DNA of 64,000 bases from Pocillopora verrucosa (Eukaryota; Cnidaria; Anthozoa; Scleractinia; Pocilloporidae): assembly GCF_036669915.1 (NCBI RefSeq), contig NC_089325.1:12480735-12544734 (forward strand). Direction: 5' to 3'. Each line of letters begins with the position of its first letter. The stretch's first letter is position 1. The position numbers and the translations under genes are program-made. Below are positions 1 through 12,394 of this stretch, one piece after another. The notes under the pieces were generated by a model. It saw only the letters and a program-made list of their open reading frames with translations, was not told the DNA's origin and made no database searches.

Positions 1-479
1 TCATTTTAATTGGTCAAATATTTTCTCTTATGCACCATTAATCACGTAACTGAATATAGGTGGCAAAAAGCAAGGAAATGGCATCAATGTTCCACTAGTT
101 CTGATCCCAAATTTCATCCAATACCATGAAAGTCTTCTTCATGAGTTGATTCACTTTACGAGAATGTGTTGCTGTCATTACAGAAGATAAGGAAAACCTG
201 TTTGTTTGGAAAGCTGCTTTGAATTCCGTAGCCAATTTCTATTTTCAATGCTTGCTGCTTCTTAAGGAAGAGCTTCTTTGTCTGGTTGAGGTGTGGATAA
301 AGAAAAACTTTTGAGTCCTCATAAAGAATGGAGCCTCAGACTAATGGTTTTATTTTTTAACCATAATTCTTGTTACCAGGATATCAACAATACTATTACT
401 TTTTTTGAAAACAATACCATTGTTGGTGGTGTAAAAAGAGGTGGTGAATTTTTAAGGCTGGTGTACCAGTGAAAGAAGA

Positions 480-890
480 TATAAATAACACAGACATAAT
501 CAGAGAAAAAGAACTCGAAGTGCTCCCATTAGGAGTCAGTCCTCTGACTTTCCATTAGTACTTTGGATGCTCTTCCCACTGAGCTGTGGGGGACTTATCG
601 CAGGCTAGGCCATTTAACTATAGCCAGTGTGACAAACTTATTTCATACTCCATTCATCCATCTTCATTTACATCATGATTGTGCACAAACATCACATATT
701 GATATTCTTATCCTAGCAGTATGCAGAATGTTTGTCACCATAGACCCAGTTAAAGGGCCTAGCCTTCCACGAATCTCCAATGGTCCAATGATAGAGCGTC
801 CGAAGTAGTAATCAGAAGGTGTAGGTTTGACTCCTAATTTGCAGTACTCAGAGTTTTTTCTTTGAGTATGTCTGTGCCATTCACTGATTA
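480..890. repeat. Imperfect foldback element with tRNA-like (SINE-like) arms
   Basis: The left arm (about 480-637) and right arm (about 730-890) are inverted copies of each other. For example, GGCTAGGCC near 603 reads as GGCCTAGCC near 757, and GACAAAC at 631 reads as GTTTGTC at 730. Each arm holds tRNA-like promoter boxes: an A-box-like ATAGAGCGTCC and a B-box-like GGTTTGACTCC on the + strand of the right arm, and the same elements on the - strand of the left arm. A roughly 90-bp spacer separates the arms. It reads as two tRNA-derived SINE copies in opposite orientation, or as a hairpin element, inside the intron before the first visible exon of gene A. Confidence 0.6.
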
Positions 891-952
891 ACATCATCTT
901 TTGATGCTATTGTTGATTTTAATATTATAATTGTTTCTGTTCTTTTTTTCAG

Positions 953-2601
953 CGAATGTGGGACCCTGCAAACTTGATGGATTTGACAATGTTATTCAAA
1001 TGACAGGCAGCAAAGGGGAAGTTTTTTCGCCCAAGTTTCCTCCGGGGACCCCTCCCAGAGACATGATGTGCACATGGACAATCACAGTTCCTGAGAGACA
1101 CTTTGTCAGGTTCAACATGATTTTATTCAGGTTTGATGGCGACTGTGGGAAATGGAACACCAGCCTTGAAATTCGCGATGGAGGGAGTTCAGCCAGCAAT
1201 TTGTTAAAGTTATACTGTGAATATATCTTTTATGGACGAGAGCTCTTCTCTAGCGGTCGGCAACTTTGGGTTAGGTTCAAATCTCCCAGGGCTGATTGGT
1301 CGTTTTTGCCTCGGTTCAGAGCAGTTTTTGAAGCAGTGAAACAATGTAAGGCTTTATTTATTGAGTGCTGTTGAATTTTTCTCTATGTTGTGTTAGTTGC
1401 CAATACGAAAGAGACAGTATTTGCAAGGAAAATCATCTTTGCGGCGTCTTAACTATTATTGTATTGTATTGTAATGTTTTATTTCACTCTACGGCCCGCT
1501 AAATTCAATAATTTGTTTGATATGAAATATTCCTCCTATATTTGAACCCAGAGATATCAAATACCCTTGCTACCCTTATTTCTCGGTCTGCACCGTAAGT
1601 TACGGAAACTCGTTTTTTTCGCTCCGTGTTAGCCTGCGCGCCCCGCGTTGGGGCCGTACATCCGTGTTGAAAAAAACTCGGTCCGCGAACTCGGTTTGTA
1701 AGATGTACTTAAAAGCGAGATTATCCTATATTTAGGGGGCTTGTAAATAAGGGGTCGTGAATACTGACCTTTAACAGAACGAAGGTAAATATTACACACA
1801 GAGACGTTAGGAACTGATGTGCATTCATGCATACAGCCGCTAGCGCGGGAAAACATTTGCAACCAAGTCACGTTGGTTTTGATTTTGCTTCTAATTGGTC
1901 GAGAGCCTGTGTCACTTTTCTGGAACAGTAATGCACTGCAGTGATGAAAGGAAATGCATTACAATGAAATACCAGATACTTCTACACTCGATTTTAATAT
2001 TGCTCTTTAGTGTTACCTTTTTAGAAAGGAAATTTTTTTAATTTTTATTTTCGTATTTTCAGTACCAGCCCCCTATTCTTGCGTGACAGATAAGCGCGAC
2101 TTTGATCTGTCGTCGGAGACTGGTGCCCTAGCCAGCTACAACTACCCTCTGCCGTATGATCTGCCGTATACAGTTGACTGTACCTGGACAATTAAGACTG
2201 GGAAACTGAGAAAAATCCAACTGTGGTTCGACTCGTTTAATCTAACAGACACCAATCCAGAGTGTTCGCATTCTGATGTCGTCGAGGTCGGAGATGGCGA
2301 CTGGTCTCTGGGTGGGACACTGATTGGAAAATTCTGTGGATCACAGATGCCTCCAGTTATAAACTCAAATGACTCCACCATGTGGGTCCGGTTTATTACC
2401 ACTGGAAAGACGAAACATCCCGGATTTAAAGCGAGCTACAAATCAGTTGGTCAGTATGAGTACCATGTGTGCGTGTGGCATGGAAATTCTTTGGATTTGA
2501 GTTTTGCGTATTTTACGGACAGCGGAGACGTAGCCAGGGGGAGGTCCAATGTTACTTGTGCGCCCCTTACCCCCTCCCTCCCCCCCCCACTTTGTGAGAT
2601 G

Positions 2602-2638
<37 letters not shown>

Positions 2639-3289
2639 ACTATTTCAAAACGCTCAACCTATATAATTCAGGTGGCGAAAAAGTGCAAATCTGCAGAATC
2701 TACACGGCACGAAAAATATCCCTTATGGTGAAACAAAACCTAGATGTAGACATAACGTTGGGGTGGATAATCTAAGTGTTATTTGCCTGAACCGCCCCCC
2801 TCCCCCCCCCCACCCTTTTAAAAAGTAACATAGTCACGCCGTTGGTTGGTCTTCGACCCTTTTTGGGGATGACAGGAGATTTTAAACTTTCATTCAACAA
2901 AAGGGTGGATTCTCGAGCGTATATTTATTTTGCTCTGTACGCGCAAATGAAGTGGTTGTAACTTTCCCCATATCTTTCTCTCGGGGCCTGAAAGTTTTCC
3001 CCTCCCCCACCCCCTCCCCCCTCCCCCCTCATCCCCTTTCTCCTTCCCCTTCTTTTTTCCCTCTTTGTTAGAACGAAGCCGTAATTTATTGTTGTTATTG
3101 TTACTCTCCCCAGTGTCCACTCAAGGCATTCTGGTGATACTGGCCGGTTGTCTCGGTGGGGTTCTTCTTTGTTTAGTGATTGGAATTGGATGCCACAGAT
3201 ATTGCAGGTCACGTCGATATCGAGCTACACGCGGTGACGAAATTTTAGTTATTCCGTTGCGCGAAGAAGATGTCGCCACTGAATTGTAA
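953..3289 (+). CDS. CUB gene A: 3' part of a multi-CUB single-pass membrane protein
   Basis: Three visible exons: 953-1345, 2063-2449 and 3114-3289 (stop TAA). Junctions use TTTTTCAG, GTAAGG, TTTTCAG, GTCAGT and CCCCAG, and all introns are phase 1, so frame is kept; the visible part is 318 codons including the stop. Exons 1 and 2 each encode one CUB domain: C..W pairs (CTWTI), a DG acidic site, FCGS, and an F.A.Y ending. Exon 3 encodes a transmembrane helix (residues like ILVILAGCLGGVLLCLVIGI), then a basic CHRYCRSRR stretch and a short acidic tail ending VATEL, a class I PDZ-ligand pattern. CUB domains are extracellular protein- or glycan-binding beta sandwiches, so a surface receptor or adhesion role is inferred. 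Earlier exons, including the signal peptide, must lie left of the window. The two CUBs closely resemble exons 5 and 6 of gene B, so A and B are tandem paralogues. Confidence 0.85.
2601..2638. repeat. (TA)n microsatellite
   Basis: An almost pure TA run in intron 2 of the visible part of CUB gene A. It follows a C-rich tract at 2560-2590. Confidence 0.9.
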
Positions 3290-6032
3290 ATGAGCCTGTT
3301 AATATGAACCATGAATTCTTAGACCAGTGTTGCTTCAGTAATACTAAAGCTGCACGTGATTTTGAGGTCAAATGAAGGGTGACTCTCTTGCAGCAATTAT
3401 AAACTCCAAGTCGATTTTTGCTCTCCATGCATTGCAAGAACATTGGTGGAAAGAAGAGACTTCTCCTACTTTAGAAATCACCTACTGGTGCTCAGAGAAA
3501 AAAAGGAGAAAAAAAGATGAACTTACAACAGGGGGTTGCTATACCAAACCTAGGGTAAAGCTGGGTTAATTTTGGTGGACCATATTCTGAAAAATATTCA
3601 GAAAAGTGATATAACTTTATTTGTTTTGAATTGTACACATCACTGAATTTATAACACGCTGATACCTTGGACATTGTTAACTACAGTTAAACTGTAATAT
3701 TAAATGAGGTGCTGGCTGTAGTTACACATAAGATGTCCACAAAACGTTTGGTTATGAGTGAGATTGTTATTAAGGACAAGTCGTAAAGTATAATGGTCGA
3801 AAAATAGATTGCTCCCGGCCTTCCAATCCCCTTTACACGTGAAGTGCCTTGTTGAGTCACACAAACAGCACCCTGAAACGTTTGTTTTTATTATTCCCAT
3901 GGCCATCTTCGACTTGTTCCACTTGAACGATAAGTATTGGATGTTAATTGGGGTTAATGAGGGTTTTTTGGTGCCGTTTTCTGAAGCCAGAAGTTGTACA
4001 GTTTCATGCTCTACAATTAGGACCAGCAATATCAACCGTGGGTATCTTTTTGCTTCGCAATAAAATCGGTTGAGCCCGATTTACGAAGTACGGCGAAGCA
4101 CTAATCCTGAAACATCTGAAAGTTGAAAATGTCGCGAACACTCGCTGAATTTGTAGGGTTGTGATTCACGCGCGCGCAACTGCGACCATTGCGTATGCGC
4201 GCAAAGTATGCGCCATAGGAAAAGCAAGCACTATGATGAGAGCGCAAGTGGCTACTACAATCGCGAGCTTTGATCCAAACTTGATCCAAAAACCGAAAAA
4301 CCTACCTAGAGCTCATTGTGGCTGAACCATAAAGTCCAGATTTGTGTAAAGTTAATTATCACTCCATGCAGTAATCTTTAGACCATAATTGGCTCGTTTT
4401 ACATCCCTAGAGCTAAGTGAAGAGGCAGGAAAGGAAGAACGCGCGTGACCGTTAAGCGTGACACACCTCTCACGTCCTTCTCTCGTCCCAATCTCTTCTT
4501 AGACGTTGGTTTCCTCAGCTAAATGAGAGTGGAGTAACCAGCAAGCCAAGTAATTGGAAAAATTCTATTTATTATCCCGGGCTACACTCGTTGTTTAAGT
4601 GGATGTTGTTCTTCTGTGGTGAGTAGGCATTTTTAAAGTTAAGCAAAAAATGTCAACACGTTGTGTCTTGTCCAAGGCGGCAGATCTGTAACGGGATGTT
4701 CTATTATTCAGCTGTAACGCCACACGCCAGTATGAAAGCTGTTTACGTACTTCAGCAATTAAGGTTTCTTCACATGATGAGAGAAAGTTCGATGAAAAAA
4801 AGTGGCCATGCTGCATTTTATTGACACGTTATTTTTCCTTTAATTAATTTATTTATCACGCAAGTACTTTGCATCTGAACTCGTGTCTCTTGTTTTTGTC
4901 TGAATCGAAGGGCATGTACGTTTTCTTCTCTAAGGTCTAAGGGTCACGAGGCCATCAGTGTTTTTACTACTGTCGAATGAAACCTCTTTAAAGAAAGCCT
5001 TTGCTATAATTACAGTACACCGAAATGGTAAAATTTTGGAGAAAAATTACTCAACCATAATCAATATCGGAAACAAAGGCGATTCCATTTTGTATTGTAG
5101 ACTTCTACTTCGGTTTTTATTTACACTAGATCGTAGAGATTTCTTTAAGATTCTATTAACTACGTAGGCTTCCCAATGGTGCCTTCAGAGTCAGTCGTGT
5201 TTATTTGAAAATATTTAAAAATAAACGAAAACGCTTATTTTCAATCTTATCTTTGATAAATTGATGGTTTTGGCTGAACAAAAACTCTGATGCAACTTTC
5301 TGGTCTCGAATAATAAGTATTTCTATGTTTACACAGGCTGATGTATGAACTATATAATATCAGTACAGAGTGGGTAAACTGAAAGATTTTTGGGTGGGGG
5401 GAAGGGGGTCTTCTTTGAGGAACTTAACATTGATAATCTGTAATCCAAGGTGTTTGAGATGGGGGGGGGGGGGAGGGGTGGTGGTTATAAGTTTCAACTG
5501 TGGCAAGGCATCATATTTTATAGCATGATATGTAAGTAAATGACTAGATGTCAACCCTCGATGTTTGGTAAATATGTATGTCAAATCACTTGCACATGAT
5601 TTATACCAGAAGAGTAACATTGCAGGTTAGTGTCAGTCAATCAGTCAGTTTTTTTTTATTATGAGCAATTTAAGAAACTACACCATTGAAGCTTTTCTAT
5701 ATCCTCAACTACTGAAGAAGGGAATGCTATCTTACTTGGGCTGTCTAGGGGTGTGAAGCACCTCAAGGGGTGTAGTTTGGACCCCATTCAATATGAAGTT
5801 GGGTGCAGATTTAGCCATTGGCTTTGAAATTGGTTGAAATGTTACGCACTGTCCAGAATTGGGTTCATGAGTTAGCTATGTCTAGAAATGTACATAGCTT
5901 TTTAAGTTATGTGGGTTGAAAAGAGGTCTTGGAAATTGCCTATTTTGTTGTTAAATGAGGGTATTGTCTTTGGCTGAATGACAGAGGTCAAAATTATTTA
6001 TTATTTTACAGTTTCTTCATGATCATTTTCTG

Positions 6033-6241
6033 AACCCTTTATCTCCTAAGATCTGATTGTTAATTCTCCCTCTGGCTGCTCAACTTTTTCTCATAAATTA
6101 GTTACAAGAATTTGGAATCTGAGTAAGAAAACAATTTTAGCTTGATAAATTTTAGTTTTCTCATTAACCATGTGCTGGAGAATGTAGAGATATTACAAAG
6201 AGAATTTGCATCTTAATCACTTCTGGGAGTTACAGGGTTAA
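6033..6241. repeat. MITE-like element, family 1, copy 1
   Basis: It begins AACCCTTTATCTCC and ends GGGAGTTACAGGGTTAA, which are inverted ends. The interior shares AATTCTCC..., GAGAATTTGG-like and TATTACAAAGAGAA-like segments with copies at 15509, 20429 and 57554. It has no coding capacity, so it is a short non-autonomous DNA element by structure. Confidence 0.6.
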
Positions 6242-6294
6242 CTCTGGAACAAAAAGTTACTTTAACCCTATACAACCTAACATCAGGATGCATA

Positions 6295-6352
6295 TTCTCT
6301 ATACAGTTCTCTATACAGTTCTCTATACAGTTCTCTATACAGTTCTCTATAC
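6295..6352. repeat. 12-bp tandem repeat, about five copies
   Basis: The unit TTCTCTATACAG is repeated head to tail about five times with almost no divergence. It directly follows a MITE-like element. Confidence 0.9.
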
Positions 6353-8703
6353 ATTTTTTAAGGAGCTGGCAGGAGGTTTAGCAATCAACAACTTCTTTAT
6401 TTTGTGATCATTTCCTTTATTCTCATTACCTTAAAGTGTGATTCAGGGGTGATATCATAGGGGAAAATTAGATACCAGTCTCCCTTGGGGTCAAAGGGTG
6501 AACACTCATAATCATGTTTACAATGTGTTCTATCAGAAGATGTGTTTATAAATAGGTGAATGTTACTATCCAGCTGCACTATGTAGAATAAAAATAATCC
6601 ACGAATCAAATACAAATATCATGCAATATTTGGACAGTTTGTTATTATGTATTGTGTAAAAAACCTGTTTAACCAGCCAGCTGTGCATGCTATAGTATTC
6701 TACATATCTGCTCTACTTTTCCTGCCCTCTAAGAAATGCATATAAAATAAAGCAGTTGGGTAATAAATAACTTATTAAACATTTTGGTGCATATATAGTA
6801 TGGTTCAGTATTTTTACTTGTTGTTTGAATTTTGACTAGCCCTGTGGGCTCATCAAAATATGGCACAATTTTTAAAAATACTCAGCAATACTACACACCA
6901 AATTTTTAATAGGTTATATAAATTTAACCCCTTCTATTTTGGACTTTCAGGTTTGTGTGTCCTGTTAAAGGCATTGACTGCTGAAGGTACATAGAGTTAT
7001 ATTTTAATAAGTAGACAATATATTGGATATACCTTTATATAAATTACAGTAAAATTTATTGAACAATTTTTCCCTGACCTGATGAAAATAAGTTAATTGT
7101 GCTAACCAAGGTGAGGTCAGTATTGTAATAACGACAGACTGCAATTATGCGCAGAATTATGTCTCAATTGCGAAGTGCACAGGCAGTAAATCTGAGCAGA
7201 AAAACAAGGTCCCTTTACACTCACAATAAACACTGAAAAAACAAAGTTAGTAAGATATTTATTACATCTTTGGGTTCAAATAGAGGGCAAAGATTGCAAT
7301 TGAAACAAAATATTGAATTTAGTAGTCTGTGCATACTAACTGAGAGATCTGATGATTTATATGATAATCATATATTTGCTTTCAAACCCTTGCTTGACAT
7401 CAGCAGATTTCTGTTTAAGCCTCTGTTTTATATGTTGTTTTTTTGTTTTTGTTTTTGTTTTACAAAACCAAGACTTTACAGAGTAGCAATTATTTGCTCA
7501 GAGTTAGGGTGACTGTGATGCAGTCATTCATTTCATTGAACCTTTTTACTAGTCTTCTTTTTAAGTATTAGACCTCTGATACTTTGTCTCTAATCCCTTC
7601 TGTCCATAATTGGGAATTCTATCTGCCTTCTCAAGTTTTTTTCTTTTTTTTTTCAATAGATTGGTATCAATCCAATTTATTTTGTGTATTTGTGTATCAA
7701 GTCTCTTCTTGAATGCATCGTCAATCACCCCTGTTTCTTCCAATTGCAACTTCCCCTCCCCTCCCCTCCCTTGTTACATTTGTCACTTCTGGTTGTTCAA
7801 CTACCAGTTGAAATCTAGCAGTCGTGTTGAAATAGTGCCATCTTATAAATGGTATATTGTGAGGTACTGAAAAAGGAGATCCGGCTTCTTTGTATAATCA
7901 GCAAGAGGGGGGGAAGGGAAAGGGGTGGTAGAAGGTGGCTAGATGTCCATGGCAGGAGGAGTTTTGTCCTCTCCCAAAAGTTTGGATAAGTAATTCAAGT
8001 TGTGGCTCACTGATAGGCTCGGCTTACGTTGTTTTTTAGAGCCCAGACTTCACTCCACTAAATAATGGGAGGAGCGTTGGCTCGTTTATCGACCAGCGGT
8101 TGTCAGTCGAGCCCAACTTGATGATGAAGTATCCCAGTGTGACCTCTGACCCAACTTAGTCTAGACCACTATCTGTTTCTTTTATATTTATCTGTTTTTA
8201 ATTAAATTTTTGTTAAATGCTTCTTTATACAACGGAAAAAATCCGGGTGCGTAACAATGTGATTAAATGCGGGCAGATTGCCCAGCGAAAGATCTCTTTT
8301 TAGTACAAACAATCTTAACTTTCTCTTCTTTGAAGCTTTAACTAACATTCGGTACTTCAAACAAGAGCGACTGTTTAATTTTAAGCAAGTTTTTGTTCTC
8401 TGGTTTTTAGGATGTCTTGATTGAGGAGTTGTTTTATGTGATTATTTTGTTATAAGTTCTAAAAACTTTGATTACGAAGAAAATTGCAAGACAGAAGTGA
8501 GAATTAAATTACACAGTCGATAATAGGATTTACCAGTTCGTTAAAAAGGTAAACATTGCGGGTGAGGAGCCGAAAAAAGTAATCTGGAGGTCACTGAATC
8601 GTTACAAAGCGGCTTCAGGTTATCTTTGGTAAATGTTTTGATTGGAGGGGCAACGTTTTGTTATCAAAGGGACGATGACAGCGGTTTGTTTTGTGTAACC
8701 GCA

Positions 8704-8806
8704 CATAGATTACCTCAATTGGGAGAGCGACGGACTTCCGTGTGGGAGGTCGAGGGCTCGAGTCCCTCATCGGAAAAAAAAGGAAAAAACACTCAGCGCC
8801 TTAAAA
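8704..8806 (+). repeat. tRNA-derived SINE-like fragment
   Basis: It has an A-box-like TACCTCAATTGGGAGAGC at 8711-8728 and a B-box GGGCTCGAGTCCC at 8754-8766 inside a perfect GAGGG/CCCTC T-arm stem. An A-rich stretch follows. The flanks do not form an acceptor stem and the anticodon arm is not clean, so this is not a working tRNA gene. A Pol III-derived SINE is the best reading. Confidence 0.55.
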
Positions 8807-9419
8807 ATAACTCAGGAGTAAGAGCCGCTTTCGAAATGGTGTCCGTAGATACTTAGAAGTTTTTCTCTACCCGGAAAATGTCTATATACCAATAGTAGAA
8901 GGGCATGAGGAGGGCACGAGGAGGGTACGAGTATGTCGTTGTTAAGCCTGATCTTTGTGTAAGTCAGCAGGTCCACAACAACGAATCGCTGCCAAATTTT
9001 CGACCTGACACATAGACAAAGCAAAGCAAATAGAAAACAGACGTCTAGATTAAAAATAAGGAAGAAAAGCAGGGCTAGTAGTCGCCGTCATTTTCCGGTG
9101 GGCGCCTAGACCACGCCACTTTTCATGCTCCAAATAAATCAAAGAGACGACCAGACGATTATAACGGAAAAGCATTTGAAAACTGTAAATTGCTGGTGTA
9201 AATTTCTCTAGCTACGTGCCTCAATCCGTACGTTCGACGTATTCCCATTGAAGTTTAACGTTTGGTCAGTAGACCTTGATAAATCTTGTTATCGATCACG
9301 CAATGATTGACCGTGCGTAACAATTGCGAACAATTTCATGTAACTGCGCTTTGTGCTCTTTCTGTGTCGTGAGCGAATGTTGGGATTATAATCGTTATAC
9401 TGGGTTGTCGTACCTGCTA

Positions 9420-10184
9420 ATGGAGTTAAGGCGTCAACGATCTGATTTGACCGATACGGCCAAAAGAGCTCTTGCGACGAACCGAGGCCAGTTGGAGTGT
9501 TTGAAATCAACTTATGGATTACTAGAAAGCGAGTATAAGAATAAGTGCTGTAACCTGAATGCTGAGCAAGCACGATTTCTTCGATTCATGAAAACCAAAC
9601 TTCCAGCGATCAAAGTTTCTACGGATGAAAGTGAGTTGCCCAAGCCTAAGTTCTTAACAACGACGGATTCTCCACACATAGGGAACCGTAGTAGCGTGAC
9701 ATTGCCAGTTTTACTCGACAGAAGGAGGAGGTCGAAGTCGTTCTCGGATTTGTCAGAGGCGCTGAGCTTAAACGAACTGGAATCACCTCGCGATAAGACG
9801 ACGGGAAGACAAAAGTCTTGCGAGAACTTGTATAATGAAAAGCTAGGCGAGAGTCGGATTAACGCTAACACAACTCTCTCGAGAAGTTGGACAGCTTTAG
9901 ACTCATCGTCGAACTTACCGGCCAAAAGGAGAACTGAGAAACAATTAGGACAACCGTTTGGAAGTGCTGCAAACAAAACTTCCTTTAAAAACTTTGTGGA
10001 ACCTTCAAGAAAGGTCTCCTCCCCGGCAAGATTGGTTCCATTGGACATCAACCGCGTTCATGAAACACGAAAGTCAACAAGTAAAAAGCCAATTGAAAAG
10101 CAATTAGGAGATGTTAAAGATTTAAGGTATCTTAGAAGTGGAAAATATACCACTGAAGATGATGTTTCTGAAGAGACTATTTAA
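9420..10184 (+). CDS. Intronless gene for a basic, serine-rich protein of unknown function
   Basis: An open frame of 254 codons plus stop. ATG at 9420 is the first true ATG of the frame. I do not recognise the family. The first 65 residues (MELRRQRSDLTDTAKRALATN onward) are charged and helical-looking, with a CC pair near residue 41 and likely coiled coil. The rest is low-complexity, rich in Ser, Lys and Arg, with phosphorylation-like patches (RRRSKSFSDLSEALSLNELESP) and a repeated EKQLG motif (RTEKQLGQ and PIEKQLGD). No signal peptide or membrane segment is visible. ATTAAA at 10227-10232 could be its poly(A) signal. Its length without stops and its biased composition favour a real gene over chance. 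It might instead be a single-exon piece of a larger transcript. Confidence 0.55.
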   Translation: MELRRQRSDLTDTAKRALATNRGQLECLKSTYGLLESEYKNKCCNLNAEQARFLRFMKTKLPAIKVSTDESELPKPKFLTTTDSPHIGNRSSVTLPVLLDRRRRSKSFSDLSEALSLNELESPRDKTTGRQKSCENLYNEKLGESRINANTTLSRSWTALDSSSNLPAKRRTEKQLGQPFGSAANKTSFKNFVEPSRKVSSPARLVPLDINRVHETRKSTSKKPIEKQLGDVKDLRYLRSGKYTTEDDVSEETI

Positions 10185-12394
10185 AATGTGAAAACGGCTT
10201 GAGAAAAGCGGTAGAAAACCATCCTTATTAAATATAACAAGATTAGTTCACATATTCGTGAGAAACTTTTATGGTTAAAATGTGCGGTAATTGGCTTAAA
10301 GGAGCTTGCTCACTGGCTCGGAAAATAATTACATGATCTTTTTGAACTTGTTGATTATCCAACAAAATTTTCTTGTTTCTCGCTATTATTGGGAATTCGT
10401 CTCGTTACAGAGGTTGGTGCGATATCTAATAGCTACTTTTTTAAAATCTCTATTTTTAATTTGTGACCACATTTATCCGTTTCACTTTCCAGTTTTCAAA
10501 CGGAAGTTTCCCAAAATAATCATGATTGTCTACAGCATATAGACTGATTCCGTAAACCGATAGGTATTTTAATTTGTTGGGTCGCAATGGCAGGGAAAAT
10601 AGCTGCAGACCGCAACGTGCTTTTACGAAATCATATAGGACTCTGGAACCGTAATTTTTTAGTCTTCTTGAATCTTTCGGTTGTCAAATACATCAAATTT
10701 ACTTCACTCTGGCTTACTTTTGTCGTCTGACTCTAAAGCTCTTTCCTGTCTCTTGCTCTTTGACTCTCACTGACTACTAAGTAAACTCTAAAGTACATGC
10801 TTATATACATTCCCTATCGGTAGGCATGTTTGGGCATGCTGGCCAACTGACCTCGGTAAGAACACGAACCCAACTGAAAACTCTTAAAAGAATTTATAGC
10901 TGATTTGGCTTAAAATGCGTCAACAGAATAACAGTCATTGAGGAACATGGTATATCACCCGGTGTTTAAACTCCCATAGACGGCGGTGAATGAGGGTAAG
11001 AGGTTCTAACTTATCAAAACGAAAATTTTGGCAGACGGGGTTTCGGCAGACCCGTACCCCACCAACCCACGTTTCGATGTGAATGATATCGCATCGTGAT
11101 AGTGTAGTCTGATCGTTCAGGTGAGGTCAGTCTTGAGAAGGACTGTTGTTGGTAGTGGTGACTGACGTTTCGACAACCTGAGCGGAAGTCATCACCAGTC
11201 AAGTGAATAGTTGTTGTCAGGCTGTTGGATGTTTTCAGGGCTTGTTTACTTTTCGAGCAGTAATCTCTATGTTTAGGTTTTGCGATTGACCTTTCTCTTA
11301 AGGTTCTCGTTCAAATATGGATTGTTTAATTGAAAGGATGAATTACATGTTGTCATTTGGGAGAGTGTCCTAAAATTGTGAAGGTTAATTTTCTGTGGAA
11401 TATGTTTCATCCTCCAAGTTCAGTAAGCCAACATATCCACTCATGCTTACCATACACAAAAAAGCGCTTCACTAGTCATTCTTGTTAGATTAGCTGACGA
11501 AGAATACAAGAATTTAAAAGAAAGCTGCAGACCATTGGTGCTTTGCCTTGTGTTTTCCTCAAATGTTCTCTACATTTGACAAATCTTCTCACTAAGGCCG
11601 CGCTCGTCCAAATACAATATTGAAGGACTTTTTATTGAAGAACTACCCCCTGATGAATTGAAACAAGTCGATTTTGGTCACACTACTCGCTGTTAAGATT
11701 GCAAAGAGGTTTGCCTTTGCCAGCAAACTGTGCAGGGTACATTTGGGATGTTTGAATTGGTGCTTGCTGTGGATTGGAGTGCGATTCCCCAGCTCCCCCC
11801 ATCCCCCCCATCCCCTCACTAAATGTTTCAAACGCCGCGCAGTCCCTGAAAACATGTTGAAATAACACTCTGATAGCCAAGAAATTTGGTGATCCTGATC
11901 TCCTTATGGTATAAAGATAAGCTTGTCATCACAAATTTCTGCAAAGTTTTGAGACGAAGTTTGCAGTATGACTAGTATGCCTACTTATGATGTCTAATAT
12001 AACTAGCAAAGTGAGTGTTAAGACTTTTTGTAAACCCTGTATTAGAATACTCATAGATAACAGACCACGGTGTCATTCCCTTTTCGGAAACCTATCCACT
12101 GGTATTGAGTCAAAACAGTGGTGCTGCGTATCATTTCCCCTTTGGACAGGCTTATGGAGTAGAGTCAGGGGTTGATAATTTTCAGTTATCTCTCGGCAGA
12201 AGCGAAGCTGAGAAAAAAAATTAAAGTGCGCTGGCAATTTTTGATCAAAGTTACTTTAGTTAAACAACGTTTCCATCTATCCTTTTCTTGTAATCATCTG
12301 TTGTAGCCCATGCATCTATTAATCCCATTAATCCTTATAATCCTAGCCCATGTTCTCTTCCATCTTCCTAACCCTTCGTTTTTTTATTTTTTAG
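10185..12394. other. Interval before CUB gene B; repeat copy, no supported coding exon
   Basis: The 5' exon(s) of gene B, with the signal peptide, should lie here or further left. I found no ATG exon with a phase-1 donor like those of genes C-E. A dispersed repeat copy lies at 11095-11200. The sequence at 12310-12394 reads in frame as a hydrophobic stretch from an ATG straight into the first CUB. That stretch is mostly the polypyrimidine tract of the 12395 acceptor, so I do not count it as coding. Confidence 0.5.
11095..11200 (-). repeat. Dispersed repeat with AACGTCAGTCAC core, copy 1
   Basis: Read on the - strand it runs from CGCTCAGGTTGTCGAAACG through GTCAGTCACCACTACCAACA to CCTGAACGATCAGACTACAC. 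The same order of words recurs on the + strand at about 21660-21770. Confidence 0.6.

Larger units (their letters stand above)
3290..9419. other. Intergenic interval with no supported gene
   Basis: About 6.1 kb between CUB gene A and the intronless gene at 9420. ORFs here are short, without recognisable domains or convincing splice partners. It contains a MITE-like element at 6033-6241, a 12-bp tandem repeat at 6295-6352, a G-rich tract near 5460 and a tRNA-like SINE fragment near 8704. An AATAAA at 4059-4064 could serve gene A but lies about 770 bases after its stop. A first exon of gene B could be hidden here or in 10185-12394; I could not find it. Confidence 0.6.

Noticed and set aside
8704-8775. 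tRNA gene
   Set aside because: The A/B boxes and T-arm fit, but there is no paired acceptor stem and no clean anticodon arm. An A-rich tail follows, so it is SINE-like.
12310-12394. In-frame hydrophobic ATG extension of the first gene B CUB exon (MHLLIPLILIIL...)
   Set aside because: It is mostly the polypyrimidine tract before a good TTTTTTAG acceptor, and all other CUB exons begin at phase-1 acceptors. It remains possible but is not favoured.
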